Shown here: in pieces, positions 1 through 7,724 of the stretch
How positions within the stretch are numbered: the first letter of the stretch is position 1
Layout: each line of letters begins with the position of its first letter
Assembly (NCBI GenBank): GCA_035296565.1
Contig: DATHAQ010000037.1
Location: 1-64,000 of the forward strand
Length of the DNA stretch: 64,000 nucleotides
Direction: 5' to 3'
DNA from: JACCZR01 sp035296565
GTDB taxonomy: Bacteria > Actinomycetota > Thermoleophilia > Solirubrobacterales > Thermoleophilaceae
Made by a program: the position numbers and the translations under genes
Notes under the pieces: generated by a model
Told to the model about the DNA's origin: nothing
The model's input: only the letters and a program-made list of their open reading frames with translations
The model's database searches: none

Positions 1-1
1 G

Positions 2-487
2 CTCGTGGTCGAGAGCACGGACCCGGCGGCCACGCGCCGGGCCATCGCCGGCTTCCAGCGGATCCTGCGCTCACAGGCGGGCTCGGGCCTGCGCATCGGG
101 CGGCTGGGCGTCCGCGGAGCCGATGCCGGCTTCACGTTGAACAGCTCCGACGTGCCGCGGCCGGTCAACGTGCTGTTGGCCGACGACCGCTTCGTCGTTG
201 CCTTCGGCGACGAGGCCGCCAACGCGGCGATCGATCCTCAGGGAACGCTGGCCGGCGAGTCCAACTTCAGCCAGGCCCAGCGGTCGCTGGGCGGCGGCTA
301 CAAGGTGAGCGTCTATGCGAGCGTGCCCGCCGCGCTGCTGCTGGCCGAGGGCCTCGGCTCGGGCAGCGATTCTGACTTCCAGCGCGCCAGGCCCTACCTG
401 ACGGTGCTCGGAGCGCTGGTCGGTGGGGCAAAGCCCGCCGGCAACGGCCAGTTGGAGTCGAAGTTCCGCCTTACCATTCCGGGCTAG
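2..487 (+). CDS. DUF3352-like protein, C-terminal part (cut by window start)
   Basis: This frame is open from the window edge to a TAG stop, so only the last ~160 residues of a longer protein are visible. The GTG near base 5 is unlikely to be the real start. The sequence matches my memory of the C-terminal part of the DUF3352 family: a region on residual activity or availability of a protein surface is not recognisable, but a segment ending in a variable-phase beta-rich tail (KFRLTIPG) is preceded by the pattern ARPYLTVLGALVGGAK. Members are usually exported or membrane-anchored actinobacterial proteins of unknown function. The stop codon shares a CTAG with the convergent gene that follows. 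The family call is from memory and moderate in confidence. Confidence 0.6.
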   Translation, partial: LVVESTDPAATRRAIAGFQRILRSQAGSGLRIGRLGVRGADAGFTLNSSDVPRPVNVLLADDRFVVAFGDEAANAAIDPQGTLAGESNFSQAQRSLGGGYKVSVYASVPAALLLAEGLGSGSDSDFQRARPYLTVLGALVGGAKPAGNGQLESKFRLTIPG

Positions 488-1437
488 CCGCCGGGCTTGG
501 GGAGCCGCGCGGTGTCGACGGCCTCCCAGGCGCTTCCGGGCACCCGCTGGAGGGAGTGGAGGTCCTCGTTGTTCCAGCGCCGCGACGGGATGCCGCTCAC
601 GTACCAGGGCGAGCCGTTGTCGGCCACGATCGCGCCATAGCGCTTCAGGGCCCGAAGCACGACGCGCGACTGGCGCGGGAAGCGGCTGACGTCGAAGGAG
701 CGCTTCAGGCGTAGTCGCTGTCCCATGGCGGGCAGGCTCGGGTCGTCGGAGTCGGAGGCGAAGTGCCGCGCCGGGTACACGAACGCCCGCCGCGAGCGCG
801 GGACGGTGATGCGCAGGGCGTGGTCGATGTTCCCCCGACGCACCTCCTCGGGCCGTGCCAGGCCGGGGAGGATGGGCAGCCCGGCGGCGTCGGCCGACGT
901 CCACCCCCGCGGCCGCATGCGGTTGCTGCGCAGGTTCCAGATCGCGCCCGAGCCGGCCCGCCAGGAGCGCCCGGCGTTCCGCGGGAAGGCGGAGAACAGC
1001 TCGTAGAGCCGGCAGCGGCTGCGGTCGACGACGATCACGTGGCGGTCGCCGTCTGAGTCGCGGCCGCCCTCGATCGGCACGTGACGCGGGATGGGGTAGC
1101 GCCCGCGGTTGGACTCGTCGCCGTACTCGAAGGAGACCGGCACCCGCTTGGTCCTGCGCGAGACGGTTCGGTAAGGGATGCCGATCGGCTCGCCTTCGTA
1201 GGTGCCCGCGCCGAAGTCGGCGTGGGCGTGCTCGTCGCGGCCGATCGAGCTGACGATCCGGGCGGAGCGGCTGTGCAGCGGCAGGCGGTCGACGCGGCGG
1301 TTCCAATGGCTGGACCTGGGGAACACGGGGCAGCGCTTTGCCCCGGGCAGGCGCGCGCCCTCGGACTCCGAAGCTGCGCTCGTCATCTGGAGCGCCGCAA
1401 GCGCGACGGCGAGGAGGAGCACGACGCGCTTGGCCAT
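484..1437 (-). CDS. secreted protein of unknown function, last gene of the alpha-oxidation operon
   Basis: A 317-residue protein with a clear N-terminal signal peptide (MAKRVVLLLAVALAALQ, then small residues). The mature part has conserved-looking blocks, among them DGDRHVIVVDRSRC near residue 130, GSGAIWNLRSN, TSADAAGLPILPG and GAIVADNGSPWYVSG. I recognise these as a recurring actinobacterial secreted family without an assigned function. No catalytic motif is evident. The ATG lies only three bases after the aldehyde dehydrogenase stop, so it is almost certainly co-transcribed with the upstream dehydrogenase, P450 and dioxygenase genes. That link suggests, but does not show, a role connected to their substrate or product. 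Its TAG stop shares CTAG with the convergent DUF3352-like gene. Confidence 0.75.
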   Translation of the reverse strand: MAKRVVLLLAVALAALQMTSAASESEGARLPGAKRCPVFPRSSHWNRRVDRLPLHSRSARIVSSIGRDEHAHADFGAGTYEGEPIGIPYRTVSRRTKRVPVSFEYGDESNRGRYPIPRHVPIEGGRDSDGDRHVIVVDRSRCRLYELFSAFPRNAGRSWRAGSGAIWNLRSNRMRPRGWTSADAAGLPILPGLARPEEVRRGNIDHALRITVPRSRRAFVYPARHFASDSDDPSLPAMGQRLRLKRSFDVSRFPRQSRVVLRALKRYGAIVADNGSPWYVSGIPSRRWNNEDLHSLQRVPGSAWEAVDTARLPKPGG

Positions 1438-1440
1438 CGT

Positions 1441-2994
1441 TCAGGTCATCGGCAGCCGGCGCAGGAGCCGCAAGCCCGAGGTCACCAGGCGGGCCCACAA
1501 TCCCTGCGGCACCGAAAAGGGGGCGGCCACCGGCAGCAGCCGCTGCACCGCCACGGTCTGCGCCTCGGTGTACTTCAGGATTCCGTCCGCCCCGTGGCGG
1601 CGCCCCAGCCCCGAGTCCTTCATCCCGCCCATCGGCGCGTCCACCGAGCCCCAGGCGGCGATGTAGCCCTCGTTGACGTTCACCGTCCCGGCCTGGACGC
1701 GCGCAGCCAGCGCGCGCCCGCGGCGCGCGTCCCGCGTCCAGAGGCTGCAGTTGAGCCCGTAGCGGCTGTCGTTGACCCGCTCGACCACCTCGCCCTCGGA
1801 GGAGAAGCGCGACACCGAGACGACGGGGCCGAACGTCTCGTCGGCGAACAGGCTCATCTCCTCGCTCACGTCGGCCAGGAGGGTGGGCTCGTGGAAGTAG
1901 GGGCCGATATCGGGGCGCGGGTTGCCCCCGGCGAGCACACGGGCGCCCTTGCCGAGTGCGTCGTCGATGTGCTCGCGGACAGCGTCGAGCTGATCCTGCG
2001 AGACCAGGGAGCCCATGTCGTCGCGGTAGGACAGGCTCGCGCCGAGCTTCATCTCGCCGATGCGCTCGAGCAGCTTGGAAGTGAACTCGTCGGCAACGCC
2101 CTCCTGCACGTAGAGCCGCTCGACGGAGATGCACAGCTGGCCCGTGTTGGAGAACATCGCCCGCTCGGCGCCCTCGGCCGCCCGGGCGAGGTCCGCGTCG
2201 TCGAGGACGATCATCGCGTTCTTGCCTCCCAACTCCATCGAGCTGGGAACGAGCCGCTCGGCGGCCTGTGAGGCCACCTGGCGGCCGACCTCAGTGCTTC
2301 CGGTGAACATCACGTACTCGACGCGGTCGATCAGCTCCGGCCCGAGCTCGGAGCCCGAGCCCGTGACCACCTGCATCAGGCCGACCGGGAGGCCCGCTTC
2401 CTCGAGGGCGCCCACGCCCCACAGGGCGCTGAACGGAGTGTTGCTGTCGGCCTTGAGCACCACACCGTTGCCGGCGGCCAAGGCCGGCAACGCATCGCTG
2501 ATGCTCAGCGTGAGCGGGTAGTTCCAGGGCGAGATCACCCCGACCACTCCGAGCGGGTGGTGGTACTCCCACGCCGCGGTGAGCAGAGGGATGACGCCGC
2601 GCCGGCGCCGCGGGCGCAGGTGGCCCTCGCCGTGACGCGCGTAGTAGCGCGAGACGACCGCCACGTCCATGATCTCCTCGAAGGCGTGCCGCCGCGCCTT
2701 GCCCGACTCCAGCTGCAGCAGGTCGAGCAGCTCCTCCCGGCGGTCGAGGACGAGGTCGTGGAAGCGCAGCAGGATGGCGCGGCGCTCGTCCCAGGTGCTG
2801 TCGCGCCAGCGATTCTGCGCCTGGCGCGCCCGCTGCACCGCCTGCTCGACGTCCTCGGGCGTGCAGCGGGGGACCGAGCCCAGTGGCTCGCCGGTCGCGG
2901 GCTTGTCGACCTCCATCGTCTCCCGCTCGCCGCCTGTCTTCACGCGGCCGGCGAGCGCGCTCAGGTCGCCGAACGTGACCCGCTCAGAGTTCAC
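1441..2994 (-). CDS. NAD(P)-dependent aldehyde dehydrogenase
   Basis: A 517-residue protein of the aldehyde dehydrogenase superfamily, which oxidises an aldehyde to the acid with NAD(P)+. The family fingerprint is complete: catalytic Asn158 in SPWNYP, cofactor-binding Lys181, the FTGSTEVG turn near 230, general base Glu254 in MELGGKN and nucleophile Cys288 in NTGQLCIS. Full length is typical for succinate-semialdehyde or long-chain aldehyde dehydrogenases. The GTG start lies inside the last codons of the P450 gene (11-base overlap), which indicates translational coupling. Next to an alpha-dioxygenase, the natural substrate would be the chain-shortened fatty aldehyde. That is an inference from context, and a generic aldehyde role cannot be excluded. 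Confidence 0.93.
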   Translation of the reverse strand: MNSERVTFGDLSALAGRVKTGGERETMEVDKPATGEPLGSVPRCTPEDVEQAVQRARQAQNRWRDSTWDERRAILLRFHDLVLDRREELLDLLQLESGKARRHAFEEIMDVAVVSRYYARHGEGHLRPRRRRGVIPLLTAAWEYHHPLGVVGVISPWNYPLTLSISDALPALAAGNGVVLKADSNTPFSALWGVGALEEAGLPVGLMQVVTGSGSELGPELIDRVEYVMFTGSTEVGRQVASQAAERLVPSSMELGGKNAMIVLDDADLARAAEGAERAMFSNTGQLCISVERLYVQEGVADEFTSKLLERIGEMKLGASLSYRDDMGSLVSQDQLDAVREHIDDALGKGARVLAGGNPRPDIGPYFHEPTLLADVSEEMSLFADETFGPVVSVSRFSSEGEVVERVNDSRYGLNCSLWTRDARRGRALAARVQAGTVNVNEGYIAAWGSVDAPMGGMKDSGLGRRHGADGILKYTEAQTVAVQRLLPVAAPFSVPQGLWARLVTSGLRLLRRLPMT

Positions 2995-4285
2995 GCGGAG
3001 CGACCCCGAAGCGGAGCGCGAAGGCGTCCAGCATGTGCGGCATGTCGCCCTCGGAGGGCAGCGCCGGCTCGCGCAGGTGCATGCGGTAGCGAGAGAAGAA
3101 CTGCGCGAGGACCGCCTTGCCCAGCAGCGACACCAGCGGGCCGCCCGGGCAGTTCTGGCTGCCGCCCGACAGGTGGTTGAAGCGCACGTCGGGCTCGCGC
3201 TCGGGCTTCATCCGGTCGATGTCCGGGGCCGTCTGCGGGTCCCGGTGATTGAACACGTTGAGCATCATCACCTGGGCGCCTTCGTCGATCTGGTCGCCGG
3301 CCAGCGTCGCTTCGCGGGTGGTCTGGCGAGCCAGCAGCGGCGTCGTGGGCCAGAGCCGCATCGTCTCCTGCAGGCACCCCTCCAGATAGGTCAAGCCGTC
3401 GAGCTGGGAGGGGTCGCCGATGTCCGTTCCCTCGAGGTCCTCCAGCACGCGCCGCTCGACCTCGGGCTGGGCCGCGATGGCCGCCAGCGCCCTGTAGACG
3501 TTGGTGGCGAGGGTGTCGCGCATGGCGAACATCCAGTGGGGGAGCTGGTGGACGACCCGGGTCGAGTCGCTCTGCGGGGCGTCGGCGAAGCGCGAGATCA
3601 GGCTCCCGGGCTCGGGGTCGCGCAGCTGGCTCTCCAGCATCCCGTAGAACTCGTAGAAGTCGTCTCCCTGGCTGAGGCCGACAAGCCGGTTGGCCTCGGA
3701 CATCAGCTTCTCGAGCAGCTCGGTGAGCTCCTGGTCGCCGCGGGCACGGTCCCCGAAGATCACGCGCAGGGTGAGGCGGTCGAACAGGCGCTCGAAGTCC
3801 TTCCACTCCAGGGTGCTGCCCAGGCGCAGGGCCTCGACCTCCTCGGAGGCCACGGCCAGGAAGCGGTCGGCCAGGGGATGGACCCGCTCGGAGGTGGCGA
3901 GAACGGACTCGGTGAACCGGCGCCGGTCACGCCACTCCTCGCCTTGGGAGAGGGTCAGGGCGTCGGGCTGGAAGTGCCGCATCCCCTTGCCCTTGGCGCC
4001 CGAGCCCGAGTCGTAGACGTCGGCCGACTGCTCGAGTACCTCCGCGATGGCATCCGGGCCCCACAGCACGACGATCCGTCCGCCCAGCAGCTTGACCCCT
4101 TGGCCCGGGTGCTTGCGACGGATCTCGCCCAGTGCGGCGACGGTCCGCCGGTCCGCGTCGATCGAGGTCTGCAGCCGCGTCACCTTCGGGCGCGGCGAGA
4201 ACAGCCCTCGCGAGACCGCGGGCAGCACGCCGAGGAAGACGACGCGGAAACTCTCCTCGACGGACGCTTCGGGCAGGCTGCTCAC
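2984..4285 (-). CDS. cytochrome P450 with unusual haem and I-helix motifs
   Basis: A 433-residue P450, assigned a GTG start that overlaps the dioxygenase stop as GTGA. The K-helix ExxR is E307-T-M-R310 and the haem-ligand Cys is C379 in GGSQNCPGG. Two signatures deviate: the canonical Phe seven residues before the Cys is Leu372 and the Arg/His two before it is Gln377; in the I helix the usual AGxDT is A254-M-R-D257-T258, with Met for the Gly that makes the oxygen groove. No ferredoxin or reductase gene is nearby. The deviations and the lack of a redox partner would fit a hydroperoxide-using P450 (peroxygenase or isomerase), but an ordinary monooxygenase with partners elsewhere remains possible. 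It sits between dioxygenase and aldehyde dehydrogenase. Confidence 0.9.
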   Translation of the reverse strand: MSSLPEASVEESFRVVFLGVLPAVSRGLFSPRPKVTRLQTSIDADRRTVAALGEIRRKHPGQGVKLLGGRIVVLWGPDAIAEVLEQSADVYDSGSGAKGKGMRHFQPDALTLSQGEEWRDRRRFTESVLATSERVHPLADRFLAVASEEVEALRLGSTLEWKDFERLFDRLTLRVIFGDRARGDQELTELLEKLMSEANRLVGLSQGDDFYEFYGMLESQLRDPEPGSLISRFADAPQSDSTRVVHQLPHWMFAMRDTLATNVYRALAAIAAQPEVERRVLEDLEGTDIGDPSQLDGLTYLEGCLQETMRLWPTTPLLARQTTREATLAGDQIDEGAQVMMLNVFNHRDPQTAPDIDRMKPEREPDVRFNHLSGGSQNCPGGPLVSLLGKAVLAQFFSRYRMHLREPALPSEGDMPHMLDAFALRFGVAPREL

Positions 4286-6174
4286 GCGTTGATGGCCTGG
4301 CCGGCCTTGCGCAGCCCCGCGACGTGCTTGCCCACCTTGCCGTCGCCGCCGTCGGGCGAGACCCGGTTCCAGGGCAGGAAGGCGTTGGGCATGCCCTCCA
4401 GCGCCGGCCCGAGCTCCGGGTAGTGGCGCAGCAGGACGTCCTTCATCTTCGTGTGATTGACCCAGTCGATGCCGGTCTGGGTGTAGACCTCCGGAGTGAA
4501 GTCGGTGGTGAAGAAGCGGTCGCTCTTCAGCCGCCGCGACGCCATCAGGATGAACACGCGGAAGGCGGTGTCCGAGAACCCGAAGCCGGGCGGAAGCGGC
4601 TCGGCGTACATGCCGACCTGCAGGTCCACCTTGTCGATGTCGTTGTCGTAGACGCGGCGTATCTGCTCGGCCCACTGCTTGTTGGTGGTGAGCTCGTCGA
4701 AGGAGCGCACCCGCGGCATCCGCATCTCCTCGCGGAAGTCGTTGTAGCGGGGCACGCCGCGCTCGCGGTCACGCAGGATGTCCAGCGTGGCGAGGTCCAT
4801 CAGCTCGCCGTCGATGCGCCTGAAGCGCTGCAGCGCCTTCGGGTAGTTGTGCAGGGTGATCGCGCCCGGGTGCTCGATGCCCATGGAGTAGACGAGGTCG
4901 GGCATGTCGAACCCGTCCATGAAGGAGCGGGTGTTGGCCCCCTGGAGCTCGACGAACTCGTTCTCCTGCACGAGCTGACCGGACTGGTGCTCGTAGAGCT
5001 TCCAGTCGTCGGGAATCAACGGGTGCATCCGGTAGACCGAGACGAACTCCTCGGTCAGCTGGAAGCGGGCGCCGTGGTGCTCCTGGGGCGAGCCCATGAT
5101 GCCGCTGAAGATCTCCGAGTCGCCAAAGCGCCCGAAGCGGTCCTTGACGTGCTGGCCGAAGATTCCCGACCAGTTGATGTTCATCGAGCCCCACAGCGCC
5201 GGGGTGTTGACGATGCCCGGCGTCCACTCGACCGTGTGAATCTTCGCCATCAAGGCGGAGTTGATGAGCCAGGCGGTATCGAACAGTCGCTGGTCGTCCC
5301 AGCTCGGGTTCTCCTTCTTGAGCACGTCGCAGATCGCGTTGTGCTCCTTGGTGAACAGCGTGTGCAGGCACGAGAGCCCGAACCACCAGTTCTCGTTGAA
5401 GCCGGCGAGGTCGACGCCGGCCTGGTCGGGATCGTCGGGCAGCCGCCCGTCGGCCCCGATGACGAGCTTTCCGTCCCTGAAGGTGCGCAGTCGGTCCTGC
5501 TTCTCCTTGTCGGAGCCGTAGAGCTGAGAGCCGTCCCACCAGTGCGTCTCGGTGTTGCCGTAGTCGACGACGCCGTTGCCGTTGCCTTCGGCGCCGGCGC
5601 GGGCCCCCTGGCTGTTGTCGGTGACCGTACGGCGTACGTGCATGGGGTGGTCGGGCCAGTCGTCGTCCTCGGCGATCGGGACGTCCATCTGCTCCTCGGC
5701 GCTCCCGCGCCCGTGGAAGAACCAGTTGTGGTTCTCGAACTGGATCCAGGCGGCGGCGAGGATGTTGAGCGTGCTGGCCGGCTTGAACTCGTCGCGGGTC
5801 ATCAGCTCCAGGGAGACCGTGCGCGCGCTCGGGTCGTGCAGGCGCGGCGGCTTCTCGGGGCGGATGTGCCGGGGGTTGATGTTGCGCGAGAAGGCGCTCT
5901 CGAGCGAGCCCATGGCGGGGTCGTCGAGGTCGTTCCAGCGGCCTCCCGGCTGGCGGGCCTTGCGGGCCTCGGGCGGGGGCGTCTCGCTTCCGTTCTCCTG
6001 CAGCGGCTCGGAGGCGGCGTCGAAGAGGTTCAGGTCGCGCAGGTCGAGCCGCAGGGACAGCAGGTTGAGCATCTTGAGGCCCAGCGTGGGCTGCTCGTAC
6101 CACTGCTTGCGCTGATTGATACGCCCGAAGACCGCGTGCATGACACGGTTCGGAAGCGATCGCTTGGCGGCCAT
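4282..6174 (-). CDS. fatty-acid alpha-dioxygenase-like haem peroxidase
   Basis: A 630-residue member of the animal haem peroxidase superfamily, close in length and motifs to plant pathogen-inducible alpha-dioxygenases (about 640 residues). A candidate distal haem His is H149 in QFENHNWFFH; the family-typical WWDGSQLYG is at 212-220 and HTLFTKEHN at 271-279. The segment VYRMHPLIPD supplies Tyr381 and His384, the same Tyr-x-x-His spacing as the catalytic Tyr and proximal haem His of alpha-dioxygenases. These enzymes add O2 to C2 of a fatty acid; the 2-hydroperoxide decarboxylates to an aldehyde one carbon shorter. There is no signal peptide. A strong ribosome-binding site precedes the ATG. It is the first gene of a four-gene operon. 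A cyclooxygenase-like activity is less likely. Confidence 0.85.
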   Translation of the reverse strand: MAAKRSLPNRVMHAVFGRINQRKQWYEQPTLGLKMLNLLSLRLDLRDLNLFDAASEPLQENGSETPPPEARKARQPGGRWNDLDDPAMGSLESAFSRNINPRHIRPEKPPRLHDPSARTVSLELMTRDEFKPASTLNILAAAWIQFENHNWFFHGRGSAEEQMDVPIAEDDDWPDHPMHVRRTVTDNSQGARAGAEGNGNGVVDYGNTETHWWDGSQLYGSDKEKQDRLRTFRDGKLVIGADGRLPDDPDQAGVDLAGFNENWWFGLSCLHTLFTKEHNAICDVLKKENPSWDDQRLFDTAWLINSALMAKIHTVEWTPGIVNTPALWGSMNINWSGIFGQHVKDRFGRFGDSEIFSGIMGSPQEHHGARFQLTEEFVSVYRMHPLIPDDWKLYEHQSGQLVQENEFVELQGANTRSFMDGFDMPDLVYSMGIEHPGAITLHNYPKALQRFRRIDGELMDLATLDILRDRERGVPRYNDFREEMRMPRVRSFDELTTNKQWAEQIRRVYDNDIDKVDLQVGMYAEPLPPGFGFSDTAFRVFILMASRRLKSDRFFTTDFTPEVYTQTGIDWVNHTKMKDVLLRHYPELGPALEGMPNAFLPWNRVSPDGGDGKVGKHVAGLRKAGQAINA

Positions 6175-6177
6175 GGC

Positions 6178-6186
6178 TCTCCTCCC
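6178..6186 (-). promoter_or_regulatory. ribosome-binding site of the alpha-dioxygenase gene
   Basis: On the minus strand the sequence GGGAGGAGA lies three bases before the ATG at 6174, with its GGAGG core about six bases away. It is a near-perfect Shine-Dalgarno match, which fixes this ATG as the start and marks the first gene of the operon as well translated. Confidence 0.75.
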
Positions 6187-6210
6187 GTTTCGAGTACCGG
6201 CAAGTCGTCA

Positions 6211-6237
6211 CTACCCCAAGTAGGGTCGGTTCTACCC
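6211..6237. promoter_or_regulatory. clustered TACCC/GGGTA elements upstream of the alpha-oxidation operon
   Basis: Two CTACCC copies (6211 and 6232) flank an oppositely oriented AGGGT (6222), giving AGGGT-7-ACCCT and ACCC-6-GGGT inverted repeats. They lie 37-63 bases upstream of the alpha-dioxygenase start and run into the stop of the GH3 gene. The placement suits an operator for a regulator of the operon. No regulator gene is adjacent and the repeats are short, so this is tentative. Confidence 0.3.
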
Positions 6238-7182
6238 TCGTAGCCGAGCGGCACGGCGGCGGAGTGCGAGCACCCGCCCGACGGACTGCAGGAAGGGCTC
6301 GCGGGAGATCCGGCCCGAGCGCAGGGCCGACTCGAGCGTCCGCGCCGCCGTTGCCGAGTCGGTGTATGTGTGCGCGAAGAGGATCAGGTCCAGATCGGCG
6401 CGGGCCGCGGTGAGCGCGATGCGCGCGGGGCCGCCGAGGCCGAAGCCGGTCGGGGTGTCGAAGGCGTCCGAGATCGTCACGCCGCGAAAGCCCAGGCGGC
6501 GGCGCAGCTCCCCCACGATCACCGCCCGCGAGAGGGCCGCGACCCGGTGGCGGTCGAAGGCGGGATAGACCGCGTTGCTGAGCATGACCATCGGGGCCAG
6601 CCCCGCGAAGGGGCGCTCATCGACACGCCGCAGGGTCGAGCGCGAGGCCCGGATGGTGACGGGGCCGTCGTCGGTGTTCTTGCGCGCCGCTCCCAGCCCG
6701 GGGAAGTGCTTGGCCGCCGGCACCACCCCTCGGCGGCGGAGGCCCCGGGCGAAGGCCCGGGTCCGGGCTCTCACCACCGAGGGGCGGCGGCTGTAGCAGC
6801 GCAGCTCGCGCTCGAGCACCGAGCGCGCCCGGCACACGTCGGCGACCGGAGCGAGGTTCACGTTGATGTTCACCCGGCGCAGCGTCGAGCCTGCCTGCAG
6901 GCCGGTGCGGTACGCGCCCAAGGTGCTGCCTACGCGGGCGGCGGAGCGGGTGGGCCCCCCGGGCAGGCGCTGCACGAAGCCGCCTTCCTGGTCGATCAGA
7001 AGGAGCAGAGGCAGATGGACGGGCGAGCGGCGAGCCGCTCGCTGCAGCCCGGACAGGGTGCGCCTGAGCTGCGCGCGAGAGCGGATGCTGCGCGCGTAGA
7101 GCATCACCCCGGCCGCCTCGCCGCGCTCGACGCGGCGCACCAGCTCGCGCGGTGGCCGCTTGCCGCCGTACGAGAAGATCAC
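6232..7182 (-). CDS. glycoside hydrolase family 3-like (beta-N-acetylhexosaminidase-type) protein
   Basis: The frame from the first canonical codon (GTG at 7182) gives 316 residues of a GH3 N-terminal TIM barrel. Family signatures are LLLLIDQEGGFVQRLP, NVNLAPVADV, AAKHFPGLGAARKNTDDGP (the NagZ KHFPGHG region) and the catalytic Asp region GVTISDAFDTPTG. NagZ-type enzymes remove beta-N-acetylglucosamine from cell-wall fragments; in Gram-positive bacteria they are often exported. The GTG is probably not the true start: the same frame continues 40 codons upstream to 7302 and encodes a signal peptide plus LSDAQLAGQRVIFSYGG, the usual first strand of the barrel. No ATG, GTG or TTG occurs there. The protein is Arg-rich, and a GlcNAcase specificity is only inferred. 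Confidence 0.8.
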   Translation of the reverse strand: MIFSYGGKRPPRELVRRVERGEAAGVMLYARSIRSRAQLRRTLSGLQRAARRSPVHLPLLLLIDQEGGFVQRLPGGPTRSAARVGSTLGAYRTGLQAGSTLRRVNINVNLAPVADVCRARSVLERELRCYSRRPSVVRARTRAFARGLRRRGVVPAAKHFPGLGAARKNTDDGPVTIRASRSTLRRVDERPFAGLAPMVMLSNAVYPAFDRHRVAALSRAVIVGELRRRLGFRGVTISDAFDTPTGFGLGGPARIALTAARADLDLILFAHTYTDSATAARTLESALRSGRISREPFLQSVGRVLALRRRAARLRG

Positions 7183-7302
7183 CCGCTGTCCGGCCAGCTG
7201 GGCGTCGCTCAGCCGCGGGGTCTGAGCCGCTGCCGGGCCGGCGAGCAGCGCCCCGAGGGCCAGGAAGATAGCGGTGGTCCGCCCGAGGCCGATCGCGGCA
7301 CG
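7183..7302 (-). other. signal-peptide-coding extension of the GH3 gene without a standard start codon
   Basis: Upstream of the GH3 GTG the frame stays open to a TAA at 7303-7305 and translates to a short basic stretch, a hydrophobic core (TAIFLALGALLAGPAAAQ) with an Ala-x-Ala-like cleavage site, then TPRLSDAQLAGQR joining the barrel. Only ATC or CTG codons could start it (for example ATC 7293 or CTG 7263). The gene therefore uses a rare start, or carries a start-codon mutation or sequence error. Confidence 0.6.
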
Positions 7303-7313
7303 TTAGCGACCGG

Positions 7314-7691
<378 letters not shown>

Positions 7692-7724
7692 GTCGCGCTC
7701 CCCCTCGGTTGAAGTAGAGCGACG

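Noticed and set aside
71..2134. Very long open frame (687 codons) on the minus strand across the first 2 kb.
   Set aside because: It is rich in Arg, Ala, Pro and Gly without family motifs and lies over two well-supported genes in other frames. Such shadows are normal in high-GC DNA.
4132..6243. 703-codon plus-strand open frame opposite the dioxygenase and P450 genes.
   Set aside because: Val/Leu/Gly/Asp/His-rich antisense shadow; the opposite strand has full catalytic motifs and a ribosome-binding site.
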